DNA of 64,000 nucleotides from Bacillus sp. USDA818B3_A (GCF_009928415.1 NZ_JAABNN010000004.1:177093-241092); one strand, 5' to 3'. Numbered from the stretch's first letter, positions 54,844-63,900 are shown. Program-made: numbers and translations. Notes: generated by a model from the letters alone, not told the origin.

Positions 54844-56043
54844 TTACACTAGCTGTGGCTTTTTGCTCTCATACTCCACCCAAACGGATCCGTTGTCTGC
54901 AGAACGAACACAGTTTTCAATCCAGCGAATCCCTTCAATTCCAGCATTAATATCAGGGTATACGAGATTTTTCAATGTTTCCTCATCACCCCGATTTTTC
55001 GCATCAATGGCAATAGCAAATTTCAGATAAATATTGGCCCAAGATTCGGTTAACCCTTCTTGATGCAATGCTCCCAAACGCTCATCCGCATTACATGTTT
55101 CATCCAAGTAAGGCATGGCACGAATTAACGTTTGAATAGGTTCTCCCTGAACTTCGTATCTTAGTTCATTTGGTTTGCTATCCCACCATTCCAGACTTGC
55201 TTTCGATCCGACAATCCGGATTCTGTGGCCGTCCATACATCCGGCATTGATCGAAGAGGTCCAAAGTCTTCCTACTGCTCCGTTTTCATACTGCATCAGA
55301 ACAAAAGCATTATCCTCTAAAGGAGCACGGGATCCAACAAAACTTTGTCGATCACATAATAATTTTTTAATTTTCATGTTTGGCATAATCAGTTCGGACA
55401 TATAGTAAGTATGGGTTGAAAGATCTCCCAAAACAAAGCTTGGACCAGCAACCTTAGGATCTACACGCCATTTTTGGGCAGCATTTGTTTTATCACCTTG
55501 CTCGGTTGCACTAAAACCATGTGTGTACTGCAAATCAACTACACGTATTTCACCGATCTTACCTTGTTCAATCATAGCCCGCATTTGAAGGAGCAATTGA
55601 TTTCCAGAGAAACCATACGTTACTCCGACAATTTTCCCTTGTTTTTCTGCCAGAGCTTTAATCTCCTCACCCTCTGCGACAGTAAAGAACAAAGGTTTTT
55701 CACAAATAACATGCAATCCGGCTTCCAATGCTGCTTTCGTAATTTCATAGTGTGTTCCATTTGGAGTGGCAATGGATACAACCTCAATACCATCTTCTCT
55801 TTTCGCTTCTTCTGCAAACATGGTTTGATAATCAGGGTAACAGCGGTTTCCATCAACTCCGATATTTACACCAAAGTCTTTTCCTCTTTCAGCATCAATA
55901 TCAAATGCACCTGCTACTAATTGATAAGCGGTATTATCTCTTAGTGCACCAATGCGGTGTTTATAACCAACCTGGCCGGTTCGCCCGCCTCCGATCATAG
56001 CCCATCGTAGTGGTCTTGCAATCTTTTTCTCTCCATTTAACAT
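54844..56043 (-). CDS. Gfo/Idh/MocA family sugar dehydrogenase
   Basis: A 399-residue NAD(P)-dependent oxidoreductase starting MLNGEKK after GAGAGGAG. Its Rossmann motif is AMIGGGRTGQVG, the catalytic Lys116 is in ICEKPL and Asp207/His211 in LGDLSTH. Its length and the Lys-Asp-His set fit enzymes that oxidise or reduce secondary hydroxyls of sugars, cyclitols or 3-keto-glycosides. It is about 60 bases after a TIM-barrel gene, probably in one operon. The substrate is not readable from sequence. Confidence 0.85.
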   Translation of the reverse strand: MLNGEKKIARPLRWAMIGGGRTGQVGYKHRIGALRDNTAYQLVAGAFDIDAERGKDFGVNIGVDGNRCYPDYQTMFAEEAKREDGIEVVSIATPNGTHYEITKAALEAGLHVICEKPLFFTVAEGEEIKALAEKQGKIVGVTYGFSGNQLLLQMRAMIEQGKIGEIRVVDLQYTHGFSATEQGDKTNAAQKWRVDPKVAGPSFVLGDLSTHTYYMSELIMPNMKIKKLLCDRQSFVGSRAPLEDNAFVLMQYENGAVGRLWTSSINAGCMDGHRIRIVGSKASLEWWDSKPNELRYEVQGEPIQTLIRAMPYLDETCNADERLGALHQEGLTESWANIYLKFAIAIDAKNRGDEETLKNLVYPDINAGIEGIRWIENCVRSADNGSVWVEYESKKPQLV

Positions 56044-56103
56044 TGTAAAAACTCCTCTCAATTGAACCATTTATATTTTTTATTTCAGAAATTTCTGTAA
56101 AGA

Positions 56104-57045
56104 TTAAAAGCTAAGGGTTTGTTTTAAAGCATCGATTGATGTTTTAATACCTGCCTCAACGGACATGGTCAAATCTTCCATTTCTAAGGAAACTTCACCG
56201 TTATAGCCCATCATACGTACCACAGAGAAGAATTCTTTCCACCATTGCAAATCTTGACCACAGCCAACAGCCACATAATTCCAAGCTCTATTTGCTGTAT
56301 CCGTAACCTCTTTTGTTTCCAATACGCCATTAACAGCTGATAAATGTCTTTCAATTCTTACATCTTTACCATGAACATGGTGAATCGCTGCTCCCAGCTC
56401 TCTCGCTGACAAAATCGGATCTGCCCCCATCCAGATTAAATGGCTTGGGTCTAAATTCAAACCAACCATTGGTCCAATGGCATTTCGCAATCTAAATAAT
56501 GTTTCCGGATTATACACTAACATTGAACTGAAATTTTCAAGGGCAATTTTTTCAACACCACATGCTTCAGCCTTTTTCACTAACTCTTTCCAATAGGGGA
56601 TCGCTACCTCATTCCATTGATAATCCAAAATATCTTTTAGTACTGGAGGCCAGCTGACTGTATAGGTAATCCAGTTGGGGATTTTATCCTCTGGGCTTCC
56701 TGCCGGCAGACCACTCATCATAATGACCTTCTTCACACCAAGTAATCCGGCTAATTCCATTGTTTTTTCTGTTACTTCTCGGTGCTCTTTGCCAAGTTCA
56801 CCTGGATCTAAAGGATTCCCGGAACAATTTAATGCACAAAGCTTAATATTCCGCTTCTCTAATTCACCTAGAAATTCACTTCTTTTTGCTTCACTTTCAA
56901 GCAATTCATTTAAACGCAAGTGTGGAGCAGGTGACCAGCCTCCTGTTGTCATTTCAATGGTATCAATCCCCATTTCAGCCACGGTGTCCAACATTTTTTC
57001 AAACGGCAGGTGGCCTAAGCTATCTGTTACATATGATAATTTCAT
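56104..57045 (-). CDS. TIM-barrel sugar isomerase/epimerase-like protein
   Basis: A 313-residue protein of the xylose isomerase-like/AP endonuclease 2 superfamily. Metal-ligand motifs are IALENFSS, GLNLDPSHLIW, HHVHGKDV and EVSLEMED. It has a strong AAAGGAGGAA ribosome site and a cre-like site about 110 bases upstream. Together with the dehydrogenase downstream it forms a two-gene catabolic unit. It could be an isomerase, dehydratase or 3-keto-sugar lyase/hydratase. Confidence 0.85.
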   Translation of the reverse strand: MKLSYVTDSLGHLPFEKMLDTVAEMGIDTIEMTTGGWSPAPHLRLNELLESEAKRSEFLGELEKRNIKLCALNCSGNPLDPGELGKEHREVTEKTMELAGLLGVKKVIMMSGLPAGSPEDKIPNWITYTVSWPPVLKDILDYQWNEVAIPYWKELVKKAEACGVEKIALENFSSMLVYNPETLFRLRNAIGPMVGLNLDPSHLIWMGADPILSARELGAAIHHVHGKDVRIERHLSAVNGVLETKEVTDTANRAWNYVAVGCGQDLQWWKEFFSVVRMMGYNGEVSLEMEDLTMSVEAGIKTSIDALKQTLSF

Positions 57046-57331
57046 AGAATTCTTTCCTCCTTGTTTTAATGCTGTATATTTTATGAATCCTTTATTGCAT
57101 AAAAATATTTGGTTTTACATTTAAGGACATCCTACAAATCAACTTGTTTCTAGGGAATTCGCTTTCATTTCCTCATGTCTTTATTTTTCAATGAATCACC
57201 TTCTATGATCTTGTCATGACCTTGTTTACATAGCTAATTATATAAAAAGAATTCAGAATAGTAATTAAATTATAGAGACATGTTTTTATACTTTAAGGAC
57301 ATCTTTCTTTCATGGATTAAATTTTAATCGT
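57046..57331. other. Promoter region of the 56.1/54.8 kb operon
   Basis: A 286-base gap. It includes the cre-like element at 57154-57167 and AT-rich sequence. I could not define a confident -35/-10 pair, nor an AGCAA pair at 21-base spacing. No gene seen. Confidence 0.4.
57154..57167. promoter_or_regulatory. Weak cre-like site
   Basis: Minus strand TGAAAGCGAATTCC matches TGWNANCGNTNWCA at 12 of 14 positions, with the central AAGCG intact. Confidence 0.45.
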
Positions 57332-57364
57332 AAAAAAACACCCCCAATTTAATATGGAGGTGTC
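57332..57364 (-). terminator. Terminator of the second AraC gene
   Basis: Minus strand ACACCTCC and GGGGGTGT pair around a ten-base loop and run into seven T; the stop codon touches the stem. Confidence 0.8.
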
Positions 57365-58271
57365 AGCTATGCGAATAGGTAGTTGTATTTTGATCTACAA
57401 AAAGAGAGCGAAATCTTCCTGGTGATGTTTGCATCATGGAAGTAAAAACTCGGGTAAAATATTGAACATTCATAAAACCTGTTTCTTCAGCAATTTCTTT
57501 TAACGATAAATTCGATTTTTTAAGTAATATCATGGCTTTTTTTATTCGTTCATCTTGAACGTACTTTGAAAAACTGACTCCTAATTCAGATACAAAAACT
57601 CGAGACAAATGTCTTCCTGATATGTGTAAATGTTTGGCTACTTCCGTAAGCTTCAAGGAATTTGATAGATTGTCATTAATATATAATTGAGCCTGAGTAA
57701 GAAGGACGGAATGCTGTTCGGAATCATGTTTATGATTACTTCTATTCAAAGCAGGGACAAAATCTTGCAAGATAGAAAGAATAAGCGAATAAGCAATATT
57801 GGAAAGCATTTCTTCAAAAAACTCATTTTGCCGCTTTGTTGCCTGGATAAGCAGTGATTTCCATAATAATGCTGTTTCCATTTCATCTTTATTATGTAGA
57901 ATAACTTCGGTGCATTTTTTTGCAGTTTCCATGATTCTAATCCAGCTTTCATTCGATTCTGATTCGAGAAGGTCAAAGGCAACGTATAAGAGAGACAGCC
58001 CCTTCTCGCTTTTTATTTGGTGCTGAATTTCAGGTCTTGATAAAAAAAGTGTATTCTCTTGAAGAGTAAAGGTATTTTGATCATCTAGGTAAGTTCCTTC
58101 CCCCTCCACTACATAACACACTTCGAAAAAAGAATGTTTATGTAATTGATTGTCATAATGTTTCGGCATGACTCCCCAATAATGAATGTGAAATGAGGCG
58201 CCATTATGGTTTAAATGATGGACATAATCATTTAAAGAAGTTTTTCCAGAAAGGTATCTATTTAAATCCAA
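57363..58271 (-). CDS. AraC-family transcriptional regulator (cupin plus double HTH)
   Basis: About 302 residues. I prefer a TTG start (LDLNRYLSGKTS), which follows AAAAGGAGTG at proper spacing, over the ATG nine codons earlier, which has no ribosome site. The cupin domain (about 30-120, with HSFFEVCYVVEGEGTYLDD in its strands) precedes the AraC domain at about 190-300 (LTEVAKHLHISGRHLSRVFVSE and SLKEIAEETGFMNVQYFTRVF). It is divergent from the AraC gene at 58.5 kb and is less like the other two regulators. Confidence 0.85.
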   Translation of the reverse strand: MDLNRYLSGKTSLNDYVHHLNHNGASFHIHYWGVMPKHYDNQLHKHSFFEVCYVVEGEGTYLDDQNTFTLQENTLFLSRPEIQHQIKSEKGLSLLYVAFDLLESESNESWIRIMETAKKCTEVILHNKDEMETALLWKSLLIQATKRQNEFFEEMLSNIAYSLILSILQDFVPALNRSNHKHDSEQHSVLLTQAQLYINDNLSNSLKLTEVAKHLHISGRHLSRVFVSELGVSFSKYVQDERIKKAMILLKKSNLSLKEIAEETGFMNVQYFTRVFTSMMQTSPGRFRSLFVDQNTTTYSHS

Positions 58272-58403
58272 TTTAAGCACTCCTTTTCCAACTTTCATTC
58301 AAGCAGAATATGAAAAAATTTATTTCTGTCATTATAAGAGAAAACGATTGCAATAACAAGATTAACAGGATTTCTTAGTAAAACCCCTCACTCGCATTAC
58401 TTT

Positions 58404-58500
58404 TATTTATTGCTTTATACTTTTATATTTTATTATAATAAAAATACAAATACATTAAGCGATATTGCTTAATACTTAAATATATTGCTTTTATCAGTTA
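58404..58500. promoter_or_regulatory. Duplicated regulatory region, copy A
   Basis: About 97 bases between two divergent AraC genes closely match 63069-63165. Shared words include TTTATTGCTTT, ACATTAAG, GATATTGCT and ACTTAAA in the same order. TTGCT motifs lie at 58410, 58465 and 58485. The right end is only about 20 bases from the start of the AraC gene at 58513. Confidence 0.7.
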
Positions 58501-58512
58501 AAGGGGATCCCT

Positions 58513-59349
58513 ATGAAGATCATTGAAAAAGGTGTGCTGCAAAAATCCGAAATTTTCTTTCATATTCCAAGTGACTTTGCCAAAAAGGCACTTTACTGTG
58601 TGCATGATTCTGGCCTATTCTACTGTGATGATAAATATATCGTGGAAAGAAATCATTACAACAACTTTCTCATCATGTTGATTAGGAAAGGATCCATGAC
58701 CATTCGATATAGAGATCAAGAATATCAAGCTAGAAAAAACACTCTCGTATTTCTCAATTGCCATGAACCTCATACATACTTGGCAAGTGAGAATGTATTC
58801 TTTGAATGGTTTCATTTTTCAGGCATTGCCAGTCAACCTTATTTTGATTTTCTCTATGAGAAAAGTGGATGTATTTTTTCAATCGAGAATAATTTTGTCA
58901 TTCCGGAATGCATGGATCAAATTCTCCATATGGCCGAAAAGGGGAATATCAATGAGCATTTTGTTTCGATGAATATTCATAAAATTATGTATGAGTTGAA
59001 TGAGATTTCAAATGAATCAACTGATATTCAAGAAAAAATTATCCTCCAAGCGATTGCCTATATTGAAAACCACTTTAATACGGATATCAATCTTAAAGAG
59101 CTAGCTCAATACGTCAATTTAACTCCCTTTCATTTTTCTCGTGTATTTAAAAAATATACTGGATATTCACCATATGAATACGTCCTTAACTTTCGCATAA
59201 ACCATGCAAAACAATTGCTTCAAAACACGAGTCTATCAATTAAGAAGATTTCTATTACAGCAGGATTCAATAGTGACACCCACTTTATCACAACCTTTAA
59301 AAAGCACACGAAACTAACACCAAAACAGTTTAGGGAAATACAATTCTAG
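58513..59349 (+). CDS. AraC-family transcriptional regulator (cupin plus double HTH)
   Basis: A 278-residue regulator. The cupin domain (FLIMLIRKGSMTIRYRD near residues 55-71, and the FFEWFHFSGIASQPYF stretch) is followed by an AraC domain at about 180-278 (INLKELAQYVNLTPFHFSRVFKK, SIKKISITAGFNSDTHFITTF). It is clearly homologous to the regulator at 50.8 kb, sharing the cupin pattern and a GCxF motif. The start has AAAGGGGA upstream. It faces the porter pseudogene convergently. Confidence 0.9.
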   Translation: MKIIEKGVLQKSEIFFHIPSDFAKKALYCVHDSGLFYCDDKYIVERNHYNNFLIMLIRKGSMTIRYRDQEYQARKNTLVFLNCHEPHTYLASENVFFEWFHFSGIASQPYFDFLYEKSGCIFSIENNFVIPECMDQILHMAEKGNINEHFVSMNIHKIMYELNEISNESTDIQEKIILQAIAYIENHFNTDINLKELAQYVNLTPFHFSRVFKKYTGYSPYEYVLNFRINHAKQLLQNTSLSIKKISITAGFNSDTHFITTFKKHTKLTPKQFREIQF

Positions 59350-59357
59350 ACGCCACG

Positions 59358-59392
59358 GAAAAAATCACTTCAAATGTTGAAGTGATTTTTTT
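59358..59392. terminator. Bidirectional terminator
   Basis: AAAAAATCACTTCA and TGAAGTGATTTTTT form a long A/T-flanked hairpin between the convergent AraC gene and the porter pseudogene, with T runs on both strands. Confidence 0.9.
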
Positions 59393-59413
59393 CGTGAGCC
59401 AATCTTTTCCTAT

Positions 59414-60831
59414 CTAAGAAGCTTTAAAATTATCTTCTATTTGTTCTAATGACAGCCCTCTTGTTTCAGGTAAATACTTTGCTATAAAAATGATACCCAA
59501 AGCACCAAATACTGCGAATATGAAAAAGGTTGCTGAAAGTCCAATTTTATTTAAAAGAACAGGAAAGAACATACCTACTAAAAAATTGCAAATCCATAAA
59601 AACAAAACGGCGTTTCCCATCCCCATACCACGTAAACGGGCAGGGAAAATTTCTGATAATGTCAGCCATGTCATGGGACCAATAGCTCCTTGAAAGAAAG
59701 CTAAATATAGTACGGTCATTGATAATACTACGTATGGCAGCATTGGCGAACCAGCAAGGGTTAGAGTGGCAATACCAATAGCTATAAGCGCAATGGTTGC
59801 ACCTATTAAACCGGTAAGAAACATGGTCCGTCTATTCACTTTGTGCATGATGGACATTCCAACAATAACGGCAATCACAGAAATCAAGCCATTTGCTACG
59901 TTCCCGATCAATGCTGCTTTTGTTCCAAAACCAGAATTTTGAAGAATTTGTGTTCCATAGTACATGATCGAGTTTATACCTACTAATTGCGATATAGCTC
60001 CAATCCCCATACCAAGAAAGACAATCCGTCGAACCCAAGGGATCCCCAAATCTTTGAATGTCACTCTTTTTACTTTTTCCTGTTCTGAGATACGTGCTTT
60101 AATTTCATCTAATTCGAGTTCAGCAGCATTCTCGTGACGAATCTGTTTAAGTATTCTTAGTGCATCACCAGCTCTACCTTTAGATGCTAACCAACGAGGA
60201 CTTTCAGGTAAAATAATGACTCCAATCCAAAGCGCCACAGCTGGTAAGGTAGCAACCACTAACATGTAACGCCATACATGGCCTGTATCTCCAAAAACAT
60301 TTCCAATGACAGCATTAAATACGTACGCAAGAAACTGTCCAGTAACAATCATTAATTCATTTTGCGTCACTAACCTGCCACGGCGTGCGGAAGGTGACAT
60401 TTCGGCTAGATAAGATGGAACGACTACAGACGCACCGCCGACAGCTAATCCTAATAGAAAACGGAAAATAACCATACGGTCGTATTGGGGGAGATGACGC
60501 AGCCCAATGCGGAAAACAAAAATAATATGGCAAGATACATGATGGCCTTGCGGCGTCCCTGATGATCCGATAAACGGCCGCCAAATAACGAACCAAAAGC
60601 AGCGCCTAATACTAAAGAACTTGCGACTAGCCCCTCAGTGAAAGGTGTTAAGTTTAGTTGATCGGGTTTAGCCATAAATGGAAGTGCACCATTAATCACT
60701 CCTGTATCATAGCCAAATAATAGTCCCCCAAAGGTTGATACAATGGTAACTAACTTCAAAAACTTTTCTGGGTCCTTTTTCTTTGCATGTTCCAGCTGAG
60801 CTGAATGATCAGTCACTCTGCTACTTTCCAT
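59414..60831 (-). pseudogene. MFS sugar porter (IolT paralogue) broken by a one-base frameshift
   Basis: The 5' part (60831 to 60478) encodes the usual start through GCVISPNTT. The 3' part is in another frame from [14 protein letters not shown] (60475) to PETRGLSLEQIEDNFKAS. The paralogues read ..SP/AP-x-x-x-V/I-M-I-V-F-R-F without break. Here the valine codon GT(N) before ATG lacks one base at 60475/60476. Restoring one base gives about 471 residues, against 473 and 475 for the paralogues. All other signatures ([39 protein letters not shown]) are intact, so the break is recent or a sequencing error. Confidence 0.85.
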
Positions 60832-60933
60832 GTTAAATATCCCCTTTGCATTAGTTTACATGTTAGTCCAGTTACTTTATGTATTTAGCAATATAGAAGT
60901 CTATTCGTTTCTTCAATCATCTTAGGACTAAAT

Positions 60934-60947
60934 TGTAATCGCTTACT
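60934..60947. promoter_or_regulatory. cre-like CcpA site upstream of the third porter
   Basis: TGTAATCGCTTACT matches TGWNANCGNTNWCA at 13 of 14 positions, about 100 bases upstream of the porter start codon. A single AGCAA lies at 60887-60891. Confidence 0.55.
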
Positions 60948-60965
60948 ATTCACATTAAAATATAA

Positions 60966-60997
60966 ACCACGAGAGCCTGTCAACCAGGCTCTCAAAG
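60966..60997 (-). terminator. Terminator of the 61.9/61.0 kb operon
   Basis: Minus strand GAGAGCCTGG and CAGGCTCTC pair with a short loop. The T tract is weak. Confidence 0.65.
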
Positions 60998-60998
60998 C

Positions 60999-61880
60999 TT
61001 AGCTCATACCAATTGTTGTTAAGTATTTTCTGGTTCTTTTTGCGATTGGGAATGGTTTCTCAAAAGGTGCAGGATACATATCCTGTTCAACGATTGCCCA
61101 ACCAGTAAAGTCAATATCCTCTAATACTTGCACGAATGCTTTCATATCGACAACACCAAGTTCAGGCTCACACATGATATCTTCACTCACTGCCTTTGCG
61201 AAGGACCAGCCCTGTGCCTGCATTTTTTCTCTAACGCTTAGATCACAGCTTTTTATGTGAAGATAAGGAATACGAGTGTGATACTTCCGCATAAAAGCAA
61301 CTGGATCCCCATCAGCGTACGCATGATGGCCTGTGTCCAAACAGAGATTAATATCCGTGTCATTCAAGAGTCTTTCAATTTGCTCTTCCGTTTCAACATG
61401 GCTTTGGGCATGAGGATGAAAAACCACTTCCAAACCGTAATTTACTTTCGCATGGTCGCGGATTTTTACGATGTTGGAAATAAACTTGTCCCAGTCTGCG
61501 CCGTTTAAAACTCGTGGTCTTAGCAATTCACCTGTAAATAGATCGGTATAACAATCATCAATCAAGACAACATATTTAGCACTCTCAAATTTCAGTTGAA
61601 GCTCAGACATCTCATCTAGTAAAGCAATCAGTTCCTCTGTTTTGCGATCGGAAGTAAGATCTCCCACAAGGGTTGTGGCGGTCAATTCAAGATTTCTTTT
61701 TTCAAGTTCTTCTTTTAATCGATCATAATCATTCGGAAGGTATCCCCACGGTCCCAGTTCAATCCCTGCATATCCGGCTTCAGCCATTTCATTCATACAT
61801 CTTTCCCACGGTGTCTGTTTTTCATTTTCAGGAAACCATACTCCCCAAGAATCTGGTGCTGTTCCAATTTTGACGTTCAT
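60999..61880 (-). CDS. TIM-barrel sugar isomerase/dehydratase-like protein (IolE/MocC type)
   Basis: A 293-residue protein starting MNVKIGTAPDSWGVWF after GGAGGAGAG. The N-terminal APDSWGVW is typical of the IolE/MocC branch. Metal-ligand motifs are VFHPHAQSHVET, CLDTGHHAY, YLHIKSCD and WAIVEQDMYP. It follows the dehydrogenase gene by 14 bases, so they act together. It could be a dehydratase or a beta-elimination enzyme on the keto product of that dehydrogenase. Confidence 0.87.
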   Translation of the reverse strand: MNVKIGTAPDSWGVWFPENEKQTPWERCMNEMAEAGYAGIELGPWGYLPNDYDRLKEELEKRNLELTATTLVGDLTSDRKTEELIALLDEMSELQLKFESAKYVVLIDDCYTDLFTGELLRPRVLNGADWDKFISNIVKIRDHAKVNYGLEVVFHPHAQSHVETEEQIERLLNDTDINLCLDTGHHAYADGDPVAFMRKYHTRIPYLHIKSCDLSVREKMQAQGWSFAKAVSEDIMCEPELGVVDMKAFVQVLEDIDFTGWAIVEQDMYPAPFEKPFPIAKRTRKYLTTIGMS

Positions 61881-61894
61881 ATTCTCTCTCCTCC

Positions 61895-63043
61895 TTAAAT
61901 AACCTCTACCAATTGTTTTTCTACTTCTACCCATTTTCTTTCTGCGGCAGATTCAAGAATAGCGCTTACAGTTCTGTCAATTTTATAACCAAACTCAAAA
62001 TCACACGCGTATGGCTTGCCTTCAGTAATAGCAGAAAGCAGTTCATGTGCCTCTAAAACTTTCATATCATTGTATCCGATCGCAATTCCGGATGCAGGAT
62101 AGAAGGCATTGTATCCTTTATGATCAGGACCAAGAAATACATTTCTGAAACCTCGATCAGCACTATTGTCGGACGTGAAGTAGACATTCACTTCGTTCAT
62201 TCTTTCTAGTGAATAGTAAACTGAACCCTCGGTTCCTTGAATTTCAAATGAAAGATAGTTTTTGCGTCCTGTTGCCACACGACTTGCCCCAATTGTGCCA
62301 ATTGCTCCATTTTCATATTCTGCAAGAATATTAATCAAGTCATCATTTTCTACATCTGCAAGTTCCGATGAACCCGCCTGTTTTGGTCTTTTCGGAATAA
62401 CGATCTTCGATAAAGCATTGACACTTTTGATATCCCCAAGAATAAACTGAGAAACACTGAGTAAGTGTGAGCCAAGATCACCAAGTGCACCGCTGCCAGA
62501 ATGTTTGTTGATATGGCGCCATGTAATCGGCAATGTTGGATCCAGCAGACCATCCTGGTCGTAAGTTCCTGAGAATCTCATGATTTTGCCTAGTTTACCA
62601 GAAGAAACAAGTTCCTTAATATAAGAGTTTGCAGGATTCATCACATTGTTGTAACCAACATAATTAACGACTCCTTTTTGCTTAGCAAGTTCAGATAATT
62701 CTTTTGATTGCTCTGCTGTAAGGGTTAGTGGTTTTTCACAGTAAACGTGTTTTCCGTTTTCTAAAGCTGCTTTTGCCACCTCATAGTGAAAGGCATTTGG
62801 CGTAGCAATATCAACAACATCCACATTTTGATCCGTAACAACCTCTTGCCAGCTTTCAACCCATCTTGAATATCCAAGTTTCTCACACGCAACCTTCGCT
62901 GCCTCAATACTTACATCTGCTACCACTTCAAAAACAGGTTTTCCGGCGTCCGGTCCAAACAACATTAAAGCATTTAAAAATGAATTAGTGTGAGCCTTTC
63001 CCATCCATCCTGCACCAACAAGTCCGATTCTGATCTCCTTCAT
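61895..63043 (-). CDS. Gfo/Idh/MocA dehydrogenase resembling levoglucosan dehydrogenase
   Basis: A 382-residue NAD(P)-dependent enzyme. The Rossmann motif is GLVGAGWMGKAH, Lys104 is in YCEKPL and Asp189/His193 in GDLGSH. The order GYNNVMNPA, SGTYDQD, WRH, GSGALGDLGSHLL, GRKNYLSFEIQGTEGS and RGFRNVFLGPDH follows what I remember of bacterial levoglucosan 3-dehydrogenase and its relatives. 3-Oxidation of a sugar or anhydrosugar is therefore the favoured role. It leads a two-gene operon with the TIM-barrel protein and lies below duplicated regulatory region B. Confidence 0.85.
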   Translation of the reverse strand: MKEIRIGLVGAGWMGKAHTNSFLNALMLFGPDAGKPVFEVVADVSIEAAKVACEKLGYSRWVESWQEVVTDQNVDVVDIATPNAFHYEVAKAALENGKHVYCEKPLTLTAEQSKELSELAKQKGVVNYVGYNNVMNPANSYIKELVSSGKLGKIMRFSGTYDQDGLLDPTLPITWRHINKHSGSGALGDLGSHLLSVSQFILGDIKSVNALSKIVIPKRPKQAGSSELADVENDDLINILAEYENGAIGTIGASRVATGRKNYLSFEIQGTEGSVYYSLERMNEVNVYFTSDNSADRGFRNVFLGPDHKGYNAFYPASGIAIGYNDMKVLEAHELLSAITEGKPYACDFEFGYKIDRTVSAILESAAERKWVEVEKQLVEVI

Positions 63044-63068
63044 ATGTATCTCTCCTTCTAAATACTAT

Positions 63069-63165
63069 TATTTATTGCTTTCTACATGTTTAATTTTATT
63101 ACAATGAATACACAATTACATTAAGTGATATTGCTCACTTACTTAAACATCTTGCTCTTTATAAG
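63069..63165. promoter_or_regulatory. Duplicated regulatory region, copy B
   Basis: Close match to 58404-58500 in the same orientation. TTGCT motifs occur at 63075, 63131 and 63152; the last two are 21 bases apart. It lies directly upstream of the 61.9 kb dehydrogenase operon and must contain its promoter. Confidence 0.7.
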
Positions 63166-63214
63166 GGCGTTCAAAAAGTTGAAGTGTTTTGAAAGAGAGA
63201 TCCAATTAAAAGTA

Positions 63215-63244
63215 AAAAATTCCCCTTTTTAATAAAAGGGGAAT
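63215..63244 (-). terminator. Terminator of the truncated MFS gene
   Basis: Minus strand ATTCCCCTTTT and AAAAGGGGAAT pair around a short loop and are followed by TTTTTT. Confidence 0.85.
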
Positions 63245-63264
63245 CTCATTTTCCAAAATATTTA

Positions 63265-63900
63265 CTAGGCACGAGCCTTACTTTTTTCGATAGATTTTTC
63301 TATTGTCAATTCAGCATGATCTTTCCCCCAAATAATAATGAGAAGCGTAGCCAATAATCCCAGTACTCCGACAAAATAAAAACCTGCTTTAATTCCCATA
63401 AGTGAATTAAAGATCCCTGCAAAAAATGGTCCTGCAAAGATGCCTGCAGCATAAATCGCCTGGTAGGCCCCCATCGCCGTCGCCCTTTTTTCGGGTGCAA
63501 TTTTATCAATAGCCAATCCCAACAATAACGGAAAAATTAAGCCCAGTGAAAATCCGCAAAAAATCTGTACGGTCAATAATAATCCTTTATTCTGTACGAA
63601 CGGAATCGGTAACGTAAAAACAGCGGCAAGGAAAAAGGCCGTCTTGAGGGCATTCCATTCACCCAAAAGCGGAACCAATACTCTCCCCATAAAAAGAGTC
63701 GCAATGGCGTGAGGGACCATAAACGCAAACACGATCCAAGTTAGCTCACTTTTCGAAAAGCCAATTTGGAGAGCATAGTTGGACGTAAATCCAAACATCG
63801 TTGAAAAAATAATACTATGTGCCAAGATCGATAAGAGAGCCACCTTCAACAATGATGGTTCTTTTATAACAGCCGCTAAATCCTTTACCTTTAAAGGCTC
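63265..63900 (-). pseudogene. MFS transporter, C-terminal half only
   Basis: The frame is open from 63900 (reading EPLKVKDLAAVIKEPSLL) to a stop at 63265, about 211 residues with six membrane segments. The linker and segments 7-12 of a drug- or sugar-type MFS are present (SILAHSIIFSTMFGF, KRATAMGAYQAIYAAGIFAG). A TGA stops the frame at 63901, and the sequence beyond no longer looks like MFS. The N-terminal half is missing, so this is a 5'-deleted gene. The terminator is still intact. Confidence 0.75.

Noticed and set aside
59414..60831. Programmed ribosomal frameshift in the third porter
   Set aside because: No slippery heptamer or downstream structure at 60470-60480, and the paralogues have a continuous frame.
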